Below are positions 34,495 through 43,540 of a DNA stretch of 64,000 nt, one piece after another. Under the pieces are notes generated by a model. That model saw only the letters and a list, made by a program, of their open reading frames with translations. It searched no databases and was not told the origin of the DNA. Numbering within the stretch: position 1 is the first letter of the stretch; each line of letters opens with the position of its first letter. The stretch spans positions 101,261-165,260 of the forward strand of contig JABWBP010000010.1 in NCBI GenBank assembly GCA_013360445.1, in the 5' to 3' direction. Made by a program: the position numbers and the translations under genes. Source of the DNA: Calditrichaceae bacterium (GTDB lineage Bacteria > Calditrichota > Calditrichia > RBG-13-44-9 > J075).

Positions 34495-35456
34495 GATGAT
34501 ACAGGGACCTCTTTATGTTGATCAATATCCAAAGGATGAATTATTTCCATTATTTTTTCGATTTTTAAATTACCGGTTTGATATACCAGATCACAAATAA
34601 TTCCGCAGGTAAAAAAGAAAAAACTGAGCGTTCCGAAAAGCATACTGGCTCCCATGGAAATAATGATCGATATCCCCGGGAATAATAGCAAATGAACCAA
34701 ACCACCGATCAAAAACGCCATACTGAACGCAGCCATGAACAAAGCGGGCATTCCAAAACCAAACAGGGGGCGGTGAAAGGCGCTCCAGATTACTTTCAAG
34801 GCCAGAAAATCCAGCAATACTTTATAGATTCGCGACAGGCCGTATTTTGATTTGCCAAATTTCCTCGGATGATGGCGCACCTTGATTTCTGTTATATTTG
34901 CACCGGCCATTTTTGCGATAACCGGCAGGTAGCGGTGCATTTCCGAATAGAGCGGTATCTCTTTGATTACTGTGGAGCGAAAGGCGCGAACAGCGCAGCC
35001 GATATCTTTCAGTGACGTTCTGGTGAGTTTGCGTATCATCCAGTTGGCGATTGCCGAGGGGATTTTCCGGGTGATAAGGGAATCTTTTCGTTTATCCCGC
35101 CAGCCAAGCACGATGTCATAACCTTCCTGAAGCGTCGTTAATAATCTTTCAATATCCCGGGGATCGTTTTGCAGATCGCCATCCATGGTGACGATAACTT
35201 CGCCCCGGGCATGTTCTATACCGGCACGCAGGGCGGCGGTCTGGCCAAAATTTTTAATGAATTTAATTATTCTGAGACGGGCATCTTCTTTCGCCAGTGC
35301 GACGGTATTGCTAAGAGTGCTGTCCGTACTGCCATCATCCACAATCAATATTTCATAATCCAATCCAAGTTTCTTCAGAACCTCTTTCAGAGACTCATAC
35401 AGAAGCCCGATCGACTCGCTTTCGTTGTAAACCGGTATAATGATTGAAATATCCAT
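34491..35456 (-). CDS. Polyprenyl-phosphate glycosyltransferase (GT2, DPM1/ArnC-like)
   Basis: A 321-residue protein with MDISIIIPVYNESESI, VDDGSTD, MDGDLQNDPRDI (the metal-binding DxD) and QxxRW-like LGWRDKRKD, followed by two C-terminal hydrophobic segments. It should charge undecaprenyl phosphate with a sugar. I take ATG 35456, which overlaps the upstream stop in TAATG, rather than the frame's earlier codon. Compared with its downstream neighbour it keeps all catalytic motifs, so the pair may work as active and regulatory or specialised partners. Confidence 0.9.
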   Translation of the reverse strand: MDISIIIPVYNESESIGLLYESLKEVLKKLGLDYEILIVDDGSTDSTLSNTVALAKEDARLRIIKFIKNFGQTAALRAGIEHARGEVIVTMDGDLQNDPRDIERLLTTLQEGYDIVLGWRDKRKDSLITRKIPSAIANWMIRKLTRTSLKDIGCAVRAFRSTVIKEIPLYSEMHRYLPVIAKMAGANITEIKVRHHPRKFGKSKYGLSRIYKVLLDFLALKVIWSAFHRPLFGFGMPALFMAAFSMAFLIGGLVHLLLFPGISIIISMGASMLFGTLSFFFFTCGIICDLVYQTGNLKIEKIMEIIHPLDIDQHKEVPVSS

Positions 35457-36370
35457 TACGATTTCAGACCCCAACGTAATTTTCGATAAAGTTTAGAGAT
35501 TTTTCTAAGCCATTGGTGCTTACTTATTAATACTGCAAATCTCCAGGCTGCCCATACTTTTTTATTAGATACATGCTGATCAATCATATATGATCTGAGC
35601 CAATTCAGATATTTAGCACCTTCAATCTGCCAGACCTTGGTTCCATTTGTTTTTGCGCATAGAGAATCACGATGCTGTCTGTAAAACGCGACTATCGTAT
35701 TGCTGACATAGACCGGGAATGATAAACAAACCTTCGAGATTATCACCTGGTCTTCATATAAAGTTCTAAAGGAATTTTCAAAGCCATTCAGTTTTTCAAG
35801 CACTTCCCGTTTGAACATTATATTGCAAATTCCAGGTAACTTCGCGATCTGTTTTAAAAATAATATTATCAAATCCGGTGGATTAATTATTCGATCAGCA
35901 TGTATCATATGATCTAAAATAGAATCAGCCTTTGCTTTCCTGCCAACTTGATTCCAACTATACCAATATTTTTCTCTGCCATAAACCATACCGACAGTTG
36001 GATTTTGGTGAAAATGTTTGATCTGAATCTCAAGTTTATCGGGGACCCAAATATCATCCGCATCAATAAACGCTATATATGTACCCTTCGACATTTGAAT
36101 TCCAAGATTACGTGATGCACTGGTTCCTAAATTCAGATGATTTTCATGGCAGAAATACCTGATTGGGGGATCATTATCCCGTTTAAATGCCCTGGCTATC
36201 TCTGTACTACCATCTGTTGATCCATCATCTACCAGAATCAGTTCCCAGTTATTATAGGTTTGATTCAAAACACTTCGGATTGATTCCTCAATGAACTTTT
36301 CAGCATTAAAAAAAATCGTAATTACTGATACAAGTGGTTCTCGGTAATTCACTGGATCAAGAGCTCCCAT
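35456..36370 (-). CDS. GT2-family glycosyltransferase
   Basis: A 304-residue protein with LVSVITIFFNAEKFIEESI, LVDDGSTDGSTEI, and FIDADDIWVPDKLE, the DxD motif typical of GT2 enzymes of O-antigen loci. The later part (FRTLYEDQVIISKV) holds the catalytic-base ED. Codon use is clearly more AT-rich than in its neighbours, suggesting a different origin. It is coupled to the downstream transferase by a one-base overlap. Confidence 0.88.
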   Translation of the reverse strand: MGALDPVNYREPLVSVITIFFNAEKFIEESIRSVLNQTYNNWELILVDDGSTDGSTEIARAFKRDNDPPIRYFCHENHLNLGTSASRNLGIQMSKGTYIAFIDADDIWVPDKLEIQIKHFHQNPTVGMVYGREKYWYSWNQVGRKAKADSILDHMIHADRIINPPDLIILFLKQIAKLPGICNIMFKREVLEKLNGFENSFRTLYEDQVIISKVCLSFPVYVSNTIVAFYRQHRDSLCAKTNGTKVWQIEGAKYLNWLRSYMIDQHVSNKKVWAAWRFAVLISKHQWLRKISKLYRKLRWGLKS

Positions 36371-36411
36371 ATCGAACTAACCATAGCGTAACAATTTGCC
36401 GGCATATTTTC

Positions 36412-37986
36412 TCAATAGCCCCCCTCTTTTGATCCCTTTCGGATATTCCGGGCATAACTAAACATCTTCGCCACCATATCCCTAAAAAGGGTTTTTTCAA
36501 ACTCACAACTTTCCGCTCTCAGGTACAAGGTCAAATACACTAATGACCCTGCTGCAGCAATCAACAGCGTTAGCAGGATAGAGGCGGGAGCGAATAGTTC
36601 ACGCAGCAAATAGGTTACAAGACCTGCCGGGATAACAGGGACAAAGACCGGAAGAAACACATACTTATACATCTGTTGAACAGTAACACCGATGACCCGG
36701 ATTGCATAGGGCAGAATAAAGCCCAAACAAATGATAGCCGTGGGGATAAGTGTACCCAAGGCCACGCCTGTGAGACCCAGATGTTGTACCAGTATCAAAG
36801 ATAAAATTAGATTTGCTATTCCCGAACAAAGCGCCATGACGGCTGTGAAACGGTGCCGGCCGATACCTTGTAGAACAAAACCGGCGGGCCAGGTAGGGAT
36901 GTCAATGAAGCTGGCAAGCGTCAGGATAAAAACGAGATAGGCATATTTTGCAAATTCTTCCCCTATCCAAATCGTAAGAATTGGTCCTGCCAAAACAACC
37001 AGGCTGATCCCGATTGCCAAGAAAGTGCCCAGCGTTACCCTGGTGCTTATAATGTAAAGTGAGCGCAGCCGGCCCCGGTTGTTTTCGGCGTGCAGCTCTG
37101 ACGCCAGGGGCAGGAGGAGGCTCAGAAATTGTTCAGCCATCAACTGGGGTAACGTACTGAGCTTTCGCGCGAGATTATAGGGCGTAACTGCGTTTACCGG
37201 TAAGAAGGCTCCTATTACTATTTCGTCCGTCTTTGTCTCAAGCTGTCCGCCGACATGTACCAAAAAAAGTGAGGAGCTGAAGGAGGTAACGGTCCACAAC
37301 ATTTTGCGACTTGGCCTGGCTAATCCAAAATGTAGCTCCGGCGCGATACGATGAATAAACCGGATGGCAGGAATTTGCACCAGAAGATTGACAGCAATTG
37401 TGACGCTCACCAGACCAATGACCCCTCCTCCCGACAAAAGTACAATCACTGTGAAGCCAGCCGACAACAGGGTAGTTATAACGCTGAGAAGATTCATCAG
37501 GTCGAAGCGCTGTAAACCGCTCAAAACAGCTTTAGTGCTGGTCGAAGGGATGGCCAGCCCCATCCCCAATCCGGATAACAGTACCAGCCAAACGGCTGTC
37601 TCCTTATGCTCTGCAGAAACATTGAAGAGCCGGGGAAAGATGGGAGCAATCGCGATACTGGCTAAGATCACGACCAGCCCCAGTGCAAAGTATAAATAGA
37701 GGGCGGTGGCTATAAGTTTCTTTGCCTGATCAATCTGGCCTTGGGCCTGGTATTCGGAAACATATTTGGTGACTGCACCGGCGATGCCAAAATCAAGCAA
37801 CGAGCCAAAAGCTACAACCGAACCCACCAATACCCACAGTCCAAACAGGGATTGGTCAAGCTGATGCAAAATAAATGGCGTCAGCAGAATCCAGGTTACC
37901 AATCCCACAAAACGGCCAATATAGTTACTAACTGTACTGCGCAGCAGCCGGTTGATAATGGTACTCTTTGCCCGATCGCCGTTCAT
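36412..37986 (-). CDS. Wzx-type polysaccharide flippase (MOP superfamily)
   Basis: A roughly 524-residue integral membrane protein with about 12-14 hydrophobic helices. The N-terminal STVSNYIGRFVGLVTWILL and FGLWVLVGSVVAFGSLLDFG match polysaccharide-transport (RfbX/Wzx) proteins. It should flip lipid-linked oligosaccharide across the inner membrane. I start at ATG 37986, preceded by CAGGTGA and immediately following the stop of the upstream gene; the open frame extends to 38097 inside that gene. Confidence 0.88.
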   Translation of the reverse strand: MNGDRAKSTIINRLLRSTVSNYIGRFVGLVTWILLTPFILHQLDQSLFGLWVLVGSVVAFGSLLDFGIAGAVTKYVSEYQAQGQIDQAKKLIATALYLYFALGLVVILASIAIAPIFPRLFNVSAEHKETAVWLVLLSGLGMGLAIPSTSTKAVLSGLQRFDLMNLLSVITTLLSAGFTVIVLLSGGGVIGLVSVTIAVNLLVQIPAIRFIHRIAPELHFGLARPSRKMLWTVTSFSSSLFLVHVGGQLETKTDEIVIGAFLPVNAVTPYNLARKLSTLPQLMAEQFLSLLLPLASELHAENNRGRLRSLYIISTRVTLGTFLAIGISLVVLAGPILTIWIGEEFAKYAYLVFILTLASFIDIPTWPAGFVLQGIGRHRFTAVMALCSGIANLILSLILVQHLGLTGVALGTLIPTAIICLGFILPYAIRVIGVTVQQMYKYVFLPVFVPVIPAGLVTYLLRELFAPASILLTLLIAAAGSLVYLTLYLRAESCEFEKTLFRDMVAKMFSYARNIRKGSKEGGY

Positions 37987-37990
37987 GCGC

Positions 37991-39673
37991 TCATTCACCT
38001 GAATAAGCCGGTTTTTTAATGCCGATTTTACAAGCGTCTTCCCCCAGGTGAAGGGCCAACAAGAACCGCAAGAGCGACCAGGTACCCTCGATTTCAATAC
38101 GGCGAAGCGCAGTCAGAGGTATTGCCCAATTGTTGAACCCGCTATCGGCACTACATCCTCCTGAAAAACCCGTTCGCTCTACCAAATCCTGGACCGGCTC
38201 ATCAAACTCGCCGTATGGGTAAGCAAAAGTGGTGATCGGCATTTGCAGCGCACTCTCCAGATCCGCTTTTGAGCCGGCGATTTCGGCACGGGCATCTTCT
38301 ACAGATATTCCGGTCAAGACGGGATGGGTTCTTGTATGCGCCCCAAACCGGATGCCCTGGCTTGCGATTTCTCTTATCTCTGTCCAGGACAAGAGCCTGC
38401 GTCCATTCAAAGCCTCGTGATTCTGCCAGTCATAGCAGCCACCGATCCTTCGGCTTACCAGGAAAACCGTGGCCGGGAAATTATAGCGGCACAAAATCGG
38501 ATGAACGTGGGTGGCGATTTCCGCATAACCATCATCAATGGTAATAATAACCGAACGGTGTGGAGGCAGTTGCAGCTGGCGCCGGTACTGCAGGAATTCC
38601 TCCAGGCTGATGACCCGGTAATTGAGTCGTTTTAGCCAGGCCATCTGCCGGGCGAATCGCTTTACGGGAAGGACAAACCGGCTGGGCGGTTCCCCGGGCC
38701 CTGCAAAGGCATGGTACATTAAGATTGGAACCCCCCGGACCATCCGCTCCCATGTCTCGCCGTCAGGGATTGCCCGGCGAGCACCCCACCAATAGCCATA
38801 AGCAAAAAGAAAACGGTACCAACTGCTGCCCCATGATGTTCTGGCCAGAAAACTCCCTGACCGGGCTAAAAACCACGGCGAGAGGCCACAACGCCAGAAA
38901 AGTTTTCGCAGCAGCGCTTCGCCCGCTCTTGTTTTGCCTAATCGCCCCAGTAACTCCGGCAGCATCGAAGGATGGCGCCGGCATATAGCAACCCAGGCTG
39001 CCCCCGATTCTGCGGCATCGGCAAAAAATTCACGATACCCCTTACGTTCATCCTGGTGCCCGATTGCCGACGACAGATAGATAAATCTCAAACCATGCTG
39101 CTCCAGGCGGTAAGCCAGCTCAATGTCCCCACTGCGCCGAATATCCGGGGCAAAACCGCCAACTTCCATGAACATTGCACGTGAAACCGATATATTCCCT
39201 CCGTAACCATCGGCCCAGAAAGGCTGGCGCAAAGCCAGGTTAAGTTGCTGGTAATGCTCATGCCAACCCTCAGCAAACCGCTGCATGAACCAGTCTGGCT
39301 TGACAACATTGAGGGTAATCTGGCCGATACCGGCAACTTTTTTATGCTTCCTGTGTAGGCGCAAATGTTCAGCGACAAGTTGGGGTTCGGCCACAATATC
39401 ATCATCCAGGAACAGGCAGTAACGGCCACGGGCATGGGCAGCGCCGTTGTTGCAGGCTATATTCTGGCCGCTGTTTGCCTGGTGAAGCGCTGTCAGAGTA
39501 AAGGGGGTAGCCAGCTGTGCCAGCATTTCGCTGGTTTCGTCAGTTGAACCGTCAATCACGACAATAACTTCAAAATCGGCGGCCGGCTGGGTCTGATGGG
39601 TCAATGCCTCCAAACAGGATCGCAGGCGCCCGGCGCGATTATAGGTAGGAATGATCACGCTTAACTCGATCAC
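37991..39673 (-). CDS. Fused GT2 glycosyltransferase and NodB polysaccharide deacetylase
   Basis: A 560-residue two-domain protein. Residues 1-290 are GT2 (LSVIIPTYNRAGRL, FLDDDIVAEPQ, a DIELAYRLEQHG acceptor motif). Residues 310-550 are a NodB carbohydrate esterase: VPILMYHAF, IITIDDGYAE (catalytic Asp pair), HTRTHPVL (metal His pair) and FAYPYGEFD. One polypeptide could add and then deacetylate an N-acetylated sugar, though NodB domains usually act outside the inner membrane and no membrane segment separates them here. It overlaps the upstream gene by four bases. Confidence 0.9.
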   Translation of the reverse strand: MIELSVIIPTYNRAGRLRSCLEALTHQTQPAADFEVIVVIDGSTDETSEMLAQLATPFTLTALHQANSGQNIACNNGAAHARGRYCLFLDDDIVAEPQLVAEHLRLHRKHKKVAGIGQITLNVVKPDWFMQRFAEGWHEHYQQLNLALRQPFWADGYGGNISVSRAMFMEVGGFAPDIRRSGDIELAYRLEQHGLRFIYLSSAIGHQDERKGYREFFADAAESGAAWVAICRRHPSMLPELLGRLGKTRAGEALLRKLFWRCGLSPWFLARSGSFLARTSWGSSWYRFLFAYGYWWGARRAIPDGETWERMVRGVPILMYHAFAGPGEPPSRFVLPVKRFARQMAWLKRLNYRVISLEEFLQYRRQLQLPPHRSVIITIDDGYAEIATHVHPILCRYNFPATVFLVSRRIGGCYDWQNHEALNGRRLLSWTEIREIASQGIRFGAHTRTHPVLTGISVEDARAEIAGSKADLESALQMPITTFAYPYGEFDEPVQDLVERTGFSGGCSADSGFNNWAIPLTALRRIEIEGTWSLLRFLLALHLGEDACKIGIKKPAYSGE

Positions 39674-40602
39674 AGAGTCATTTTCCCTTTGTTCTTTACT
39701 TTGCCAGACTCCGCCAGCCCTGTCAATAATCCCCTAAAAACTGTAAAATTGCCTTTTTTAAATTCGCGAAGAAGCACTTTTCCAAATAAATATGGACCGG
39801 TAATACTCGTGAATATAGCTTTTTGCCAGAGGGGAGCGTGCCGCTTCATAAATAACAACCAGTGTTTACTGCGATGGCGGGCAAACGTCTCGGTATATTT
39901 TCCTCCTTCAAAGGTTTTACCGGGCCTGGTTTCATGGAATACCACCGCATCCGGTGCAAAGAAGCCATAGTACCCGGCTTTTCGCACTCTGAGCGCAAAA
40001 TCAAGGTCTTCAGGGCCATAAGGATCGAAGACAGCATCGAATCCTCCGAGTTGTTGAAAAACATCGGTGCGCACCAACATACATCCCCCGCTGGGATAGC
40101 ACTTCCGGGGTTTATCATATTGGCCGTAATCAATTTCACCGTAACCGACATGTCCGGTATCTCCACACCAGAAGCGAATCCGGCAGCCGCCGGCGCCATA
40201 TAGTCGCCGGTGATCGTTAAGATCATAAATTTTACCGGCGGTTTGCGCTAAGTCCTGTTGGGTTTCAAATGGCGCTATCAACTTTGCCAGAAAATCCGGG
40301 CTGACAGTCATATCGTTGTCGATAAATAAAATGTATGGCGGATTGAATTCCCGAATAGCGATTTTTGCCGCTTCGTTGCGGCCGGATGCCACGCCGAGGT
40401 TGCTCGGGTGGCGATGCAACAGTACTTCCGGAAATTCCTGCCGTATAATCTCGGGGGTACCGTCTCCGGATCCATTATCCCACAGTATGATCCGAAATGA
40501 GGGGTGCGTCACGGCTCGGAAGCTTTCCAGACAACGGGTGGCTTTGCGCTGCTGATTTATGGTCAAAATGATAACAGCAACTTTTACCGAATTGGTACTC
40601 AT
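39670..40602 (-). CDS. GT2-family glycosyltransferase, paralogue of 31745-32674
   Basis: About 310 residues. KVAVIILTINQQRK, WDNGSGDGT, FIDNDMTVSPDF (DxD) and DLDFALRVRKAGY are shared nearly residue for residue with the enzyme at 31745-32674, so one is a recent duplicate. I take ATG 40602 because it gives the same N-terminus as the paralogue; the frame is open to 40695. The stop overlaps the GT2-NodB fusion by four bases. Confidence 0.88.
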   Translation of the reverse strand: MSTNSVKVAVIILTINQQRKATRCLESFRAVTHPSFRIILWDNGSGDGTPEIIRQEFPEVLLHRHPSNLGVASGRNEAAKIAIREFNPPYILFIDNDMTVSPDFLAKLIAPFETQQDLAQTAGKIYDLNDHRRLYGAGGCRIRFWCGDTGHVGYGEIDYGQYDKPRKCYPSGGCMLVRTDVFQQLGGFDAVFDPYGPEDLDFALRVRKAGYYGFFAPDAVVFHETRPGKTFEGGKYTETFARHRSKHWLLFMKRHAPLWQKAIFTSITGPYLFGKVLLREFKKGNFTVFRGLLTGLAESGKVKNKGKMTL

Positions 40603-40631
40603 CTTATTACTCTTTACTTTTGCCTTAATGC

Positions 40632-41645
40632 CTACCCGGCAAGCCAGCGATTCACCCGGCGGGCAAAAGTTGTTTGATCCCAATCTTTTATCCACAGGCG
40701 CGGCAATTGATAACGGTCGCTCTTCCGCCCGGCCAGCCCTGCGAAGTTGGAACAGGCAAGATGAAATCCGGCTTTCTTGACCAGGAAGATGGTTTTTGAG
40801 GTATAATCGGAGTTCAACCCGTAGGGATAAGAAAAGCTTATGACGGGTTTTTCCAACAATTTCTCCAAAGAAAATTTACTTTCTATTATTTCCTGTTCCT
40901 GCCCGGAGAGTGGTAAATCCGCTAAAAGCGGGTGGTTTACGGTATGAGCGCCGATTTCAAGGCAAGCTTTGGCGGCCAGTTCAAGGAGTTCGCCCGCGGT
41001 TAAAGGACGCCGCTCCTGCCACTGCTCGTCAGTCACGGCAGACCAGGCTTTTAATTCTTTTAATAAATGCGTTCGCTCTCCTGTGGGAACCGAGCGCGAC
41101 AATTGAAATAACGATTTAAACAAATTCCGTCGAGCCGGTGTACCGGAGTCGTTCATTTTCCAGGTATAGGCGTGGTTCTGTATGGTTAAAGACAGTTGAT
41201 TTGGCAATGAAAACGGTTGATACATAATTTGGGTTAAATCTTCCCACCAAAAGGATTTGTCAATACAGCCGCTGACGATGAAAAACGTGGCAGGAATATG
41301 GTACCTCTCCAAGACAGGTTGTGCATTGTATAAATTATCTGCATACCCATCATCAAAAGTGATGACCACGGCCCCTTTCGGCAATTCGCCTGTTTCAAAT
41401 GACCCTAACATTTCTTGAAAGCTTATCGGATGAGTATAATTACGAAGATACTCCATGTGTCCATTGAAATTACCTGGAGTAACACAAAGTGAAAATGGAT
41501 CATGATCGGTTTGGGCAACCCGGTGATACAATAAAATAAGGACGCCCTTACTGAATCGGCTTCTCAACCATCTCCCTGTGCGAAAGATCTGTTTAATACC
41601 AGGCTTTATTTTAAAGTTTTGTAACATACGATCGTGTCCCGGCAT
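40632..41645 (-). CDS. NodB-family polysaccharide deacetylase
   Basis: A 337-residue esterase with GVLILLYHRVAQ, VVITFDDGYADN (catalytic Asp and metal Asp), GAHTVNHPLLADL (metal His pair) and FSYPYGLNSDYT. The arrangement matches deacetylases of exopolysaccharide loci that remove N-acetyl groups. There is an insertion between the Asp and His motifs holding the SFWWEDL motif, seen in the same subfamily. No signal peptide is evident. Confidence 0.9.
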   Translation of the reverse strand: MPGHDRMLQNFKIKPGIKQIFRTGRWLRSRFSKGVLILLYHRVAQTDHDPFSLCVTPGNFNGHMEYLRNYTHPISFQEMLGSFETGELPKGAVVITFDDGYADNLYNAQPVLERYHIPATFFIVSGCIDKSFWWEDLTQIMYQPFSLPNQLSLTIQNHAYTWKMNDSGTPARRNLFKSLFQLSRSVPTGERTHLLKELKAWSAVTDEQWQERRPLTAGELLELAAKACLEIGAHTVNHPLLADLPLSGQEQEIIESKFSLEKLLEKPVISFSYPYGLNSDYTSKTIFLVKKAGFHLACSNFAGLAGRKSDRYQLPRLWIKDWDQTTFARRVNRWLAG

Positions 41646-41651
41646 AGGCTT

Positions 41652-42386
41652 TTACTTAATAGCTCTTATTAATATAAGCAATTGATAATTCGGATCGTTA
41701 TACTCGAGTTCTTCCTGGCGTAATTCCTCGGCTGCCAATCCATTCAAAAAGGCAGTTGCCAGGAGAACATTCCCGGGGGATTCGATATAAATATTCTCTG
41801 GTGGGAAATACTTTTGAAATAACCAATTTGCAGAGAAAGCTGTGAACCGCCAATAATCAAGCCAGCATTTCTCCTTATCATTATATAATTGGCTTATTCC
41901 CGGCACTGAGACAAGCAATTTTCCGCCCGGTTTCAGAATGCGATGGAGTGTCTGGACGGCAGCTCGTAAATCCGGAATAAGCTGGAGCGTTTGGGTGCAG
42001 ATGATGCAATCGAATCTATCCGAAGGCACCTGGGGCGCATGAGTCAGGTCACCCGCGTAAGTCGCTTTTGGATTTCCTTCTGCGCCATTGAAAATCTCAC
42101 TGGCAGTAACCTTTTTGCCTCCGAAACGCAGTGTGTAAACATTATCGCCGATCTCCAAAACCCGCCCTTTCACACACTCTGCATTATTTCCTAAAAACCG
42201 TTCGATAAAATAACGGTCAATCGGCAGCCCGCGGTCACCGCCCCAGCTGCGGCTGATCGGTTCAACATTTCTCAAATTGTGCCAATTTACACGGCCAACC
42301 CGTGGCCAGCGTGTTTGACGTACCAGCCAACGCCGTGTATTTCGCGGTAGAATTTGCCGGGTGATTTGCCTGATTTTTGATTTCAT
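41652..42386 (-). CDS. SAM-dependent methyltransferase
   Basis: About 244 residues. VLEIGDNVYTLRFG is a glycine-poor form of the SAM-binding motif I, FDCIICTQTLQLIPD is motif II, and LKPGGKLLVSVPG motif III, as in class I methyltransferases of type 11. The N-terminus is basic. ATG 42386 is preferred over the GTG nine bases earlier. It is likely to methylate a sugar or a lipid-linked glycan, judged from context only. Confidence 0.82.
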   Translation of the reverse strand: MKSKIRQITRQILPRNTRRWLVRQTRWPRVGRVNWHNLRNVEPISRSWGGDRGLPIDRYFIERFLGNNAECVKGRVLEIGDNVYTLRFGGKKVTASEIFNGAEGNPKATYAGDLTHAPQVPSDRFDCIICTQTLQLIPDLRAAVQTLHRILKPGGKLLVSVPGISQLYNDKEKCWLDYWRFTAFSANWLFQKYFPPENIYIESPGNVLLATAFLNGLAAEELRQEELEYNDPNYQLLILIRAIK

Positions 42387-42431
42387 AGAAATCACAAATA
42401 TAGAAGGGTTTATGTTGTGTCATGAATTTAA

Positions 42432-43523
42432 TCATTCTTGAAGTGTTGTTTTATTCACCTCTGGTATGAGATTCAACTTGATAATATTTTCAAACAAGAT
42501 TTCTGCAATAGCTTGATGGCCGGCTGCCGTCCAATGGCCATCCATCCGATAATATAAATCAAATTTATCAGTGCGATTTCTTAAGAAATCCTGGCTATTA
42601 ATCCAGGGAATGTCTGCTTTACGCGCTGTTACCTCCATAAAGTCAGCCGAACGTAATTTTGTGTGCGTATCGGAGAAAACATGTACCTGGCCGGTTGTAT
42701 ATAAGAATATGCAATATGCAGATAATTTCCGTGATCCTTCGGCTATTTGAAGCAGGTAATTTTCTGTAATTTTCGCATCTTCTTCACTAAAATCTTCTCC
42801 CCAAAAACTCTCCATCTTTCCAAGTATTCCCCATCTCATGGCCAGGTACCCTAAACGGTCGCTCAGTAATCTGGCCAAATGGATATTGCTTTTCAACCAG
42901 TCTTGCAGCCTGCGCCATAATGGTAAAGAATGCTCAGGATCTAAAACGTCTGTCTTTACCATTAATACACCATCTTGAACTTCTGCCCATTCTCCCGCCG
43001 CAGAGCGATTCTCCTGAAAATCATTGACCGACAGGAATTGGAGAATGATTAGACCGGGTTTCAAAAGTAGACCGCGCGATTTTAAAAAAGCAAGCTGATC
43101 AACGGTGCCATAACCCGGGACCCCACAATTTAATACCTGTATGTCATGGTTCACATAGTGTTGAGAGAGTAATTCTTCTAACTGAAAAGAAAAAGTTTCA
43201 TTGTCTCTAACGCCAAATCCAAATGCCTGGGAATCTCCTAAAATAAGAATCCGGAAGGTATTGGGTCGAGGAGAGCGGAATTCTTTACCCCGTAAACCAA
43301 ATTGATTCACCTGAAAAGGAATTTCAAACTCTGCCCTTCTGATGGTACCTTTAAATCCCGGAGTAAGAACATAACCGACCTCCTGATCACCAGCATACAT
43401 ACCCGGAGGGTGAACCTCAAATGTTTGCGGCAAAAAGAGGCGGAAAAACATCTCAGACAAAAGCATGGCAATCAATAGGCTTGCAATCACCAGAAAGCTG
43501 TTTTTAAAAATTTGAGAAGTCAT
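42432..43523 (-). CDS. Membrane-anchored SGNH/GDSL hydrolase
   Basis: A 363-residue protein. One N-terminal membrane anchor (FLVIASLLIAMLLSEMFF) exposes an SGNH esterase domain outside the membrane: ILGDSQAFGFGV (nucleophile Ser), NCGVPGYGT, LSVNDFQEN (oxyanion Asn) and YRMDGHWTAAGH (catalytic Asp/His). Such enzymes in polysaccharide loci add or remove acyl groups. A shorter, internally deleted relative is at 50058-50720. Confidence 0.88.
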   Translation of the reverse strand: MTSQIFKNSFLVIASLLIAMLLSEMFFRLFLPQTFEVHPPGMYAGDQEVGYVLTPGFKGTIRRAEFEIPFQVNQFGLRGKEFRSPRPNTFRILILGDSQAFGFGVRDNETFSFQLEELLSQHYVNHDIQVLNCGVPGYGTVDQLAFLKSRGLLLKPGLIILQFLSVNDFQENRSAAGEWAEVQDGVLMVKTDVLDPEHSLPLWRRLQDWLKSNIHLARLLSDRLGYLAMRWGILGKMESFWGEDFSEEDAKITENYLLQIAEGSRKLSAYCIFLYTTGQVHVFSDTHTKLRSADFMEVTARKADIPWINSQDFLRNRTDKFDLYYRMDGHWTAAGHQAIAEILFENIIKLNLIPEVNKTTLQE

Positions 43524-43540
43524 GGCGTTTTCGGAAAAAG

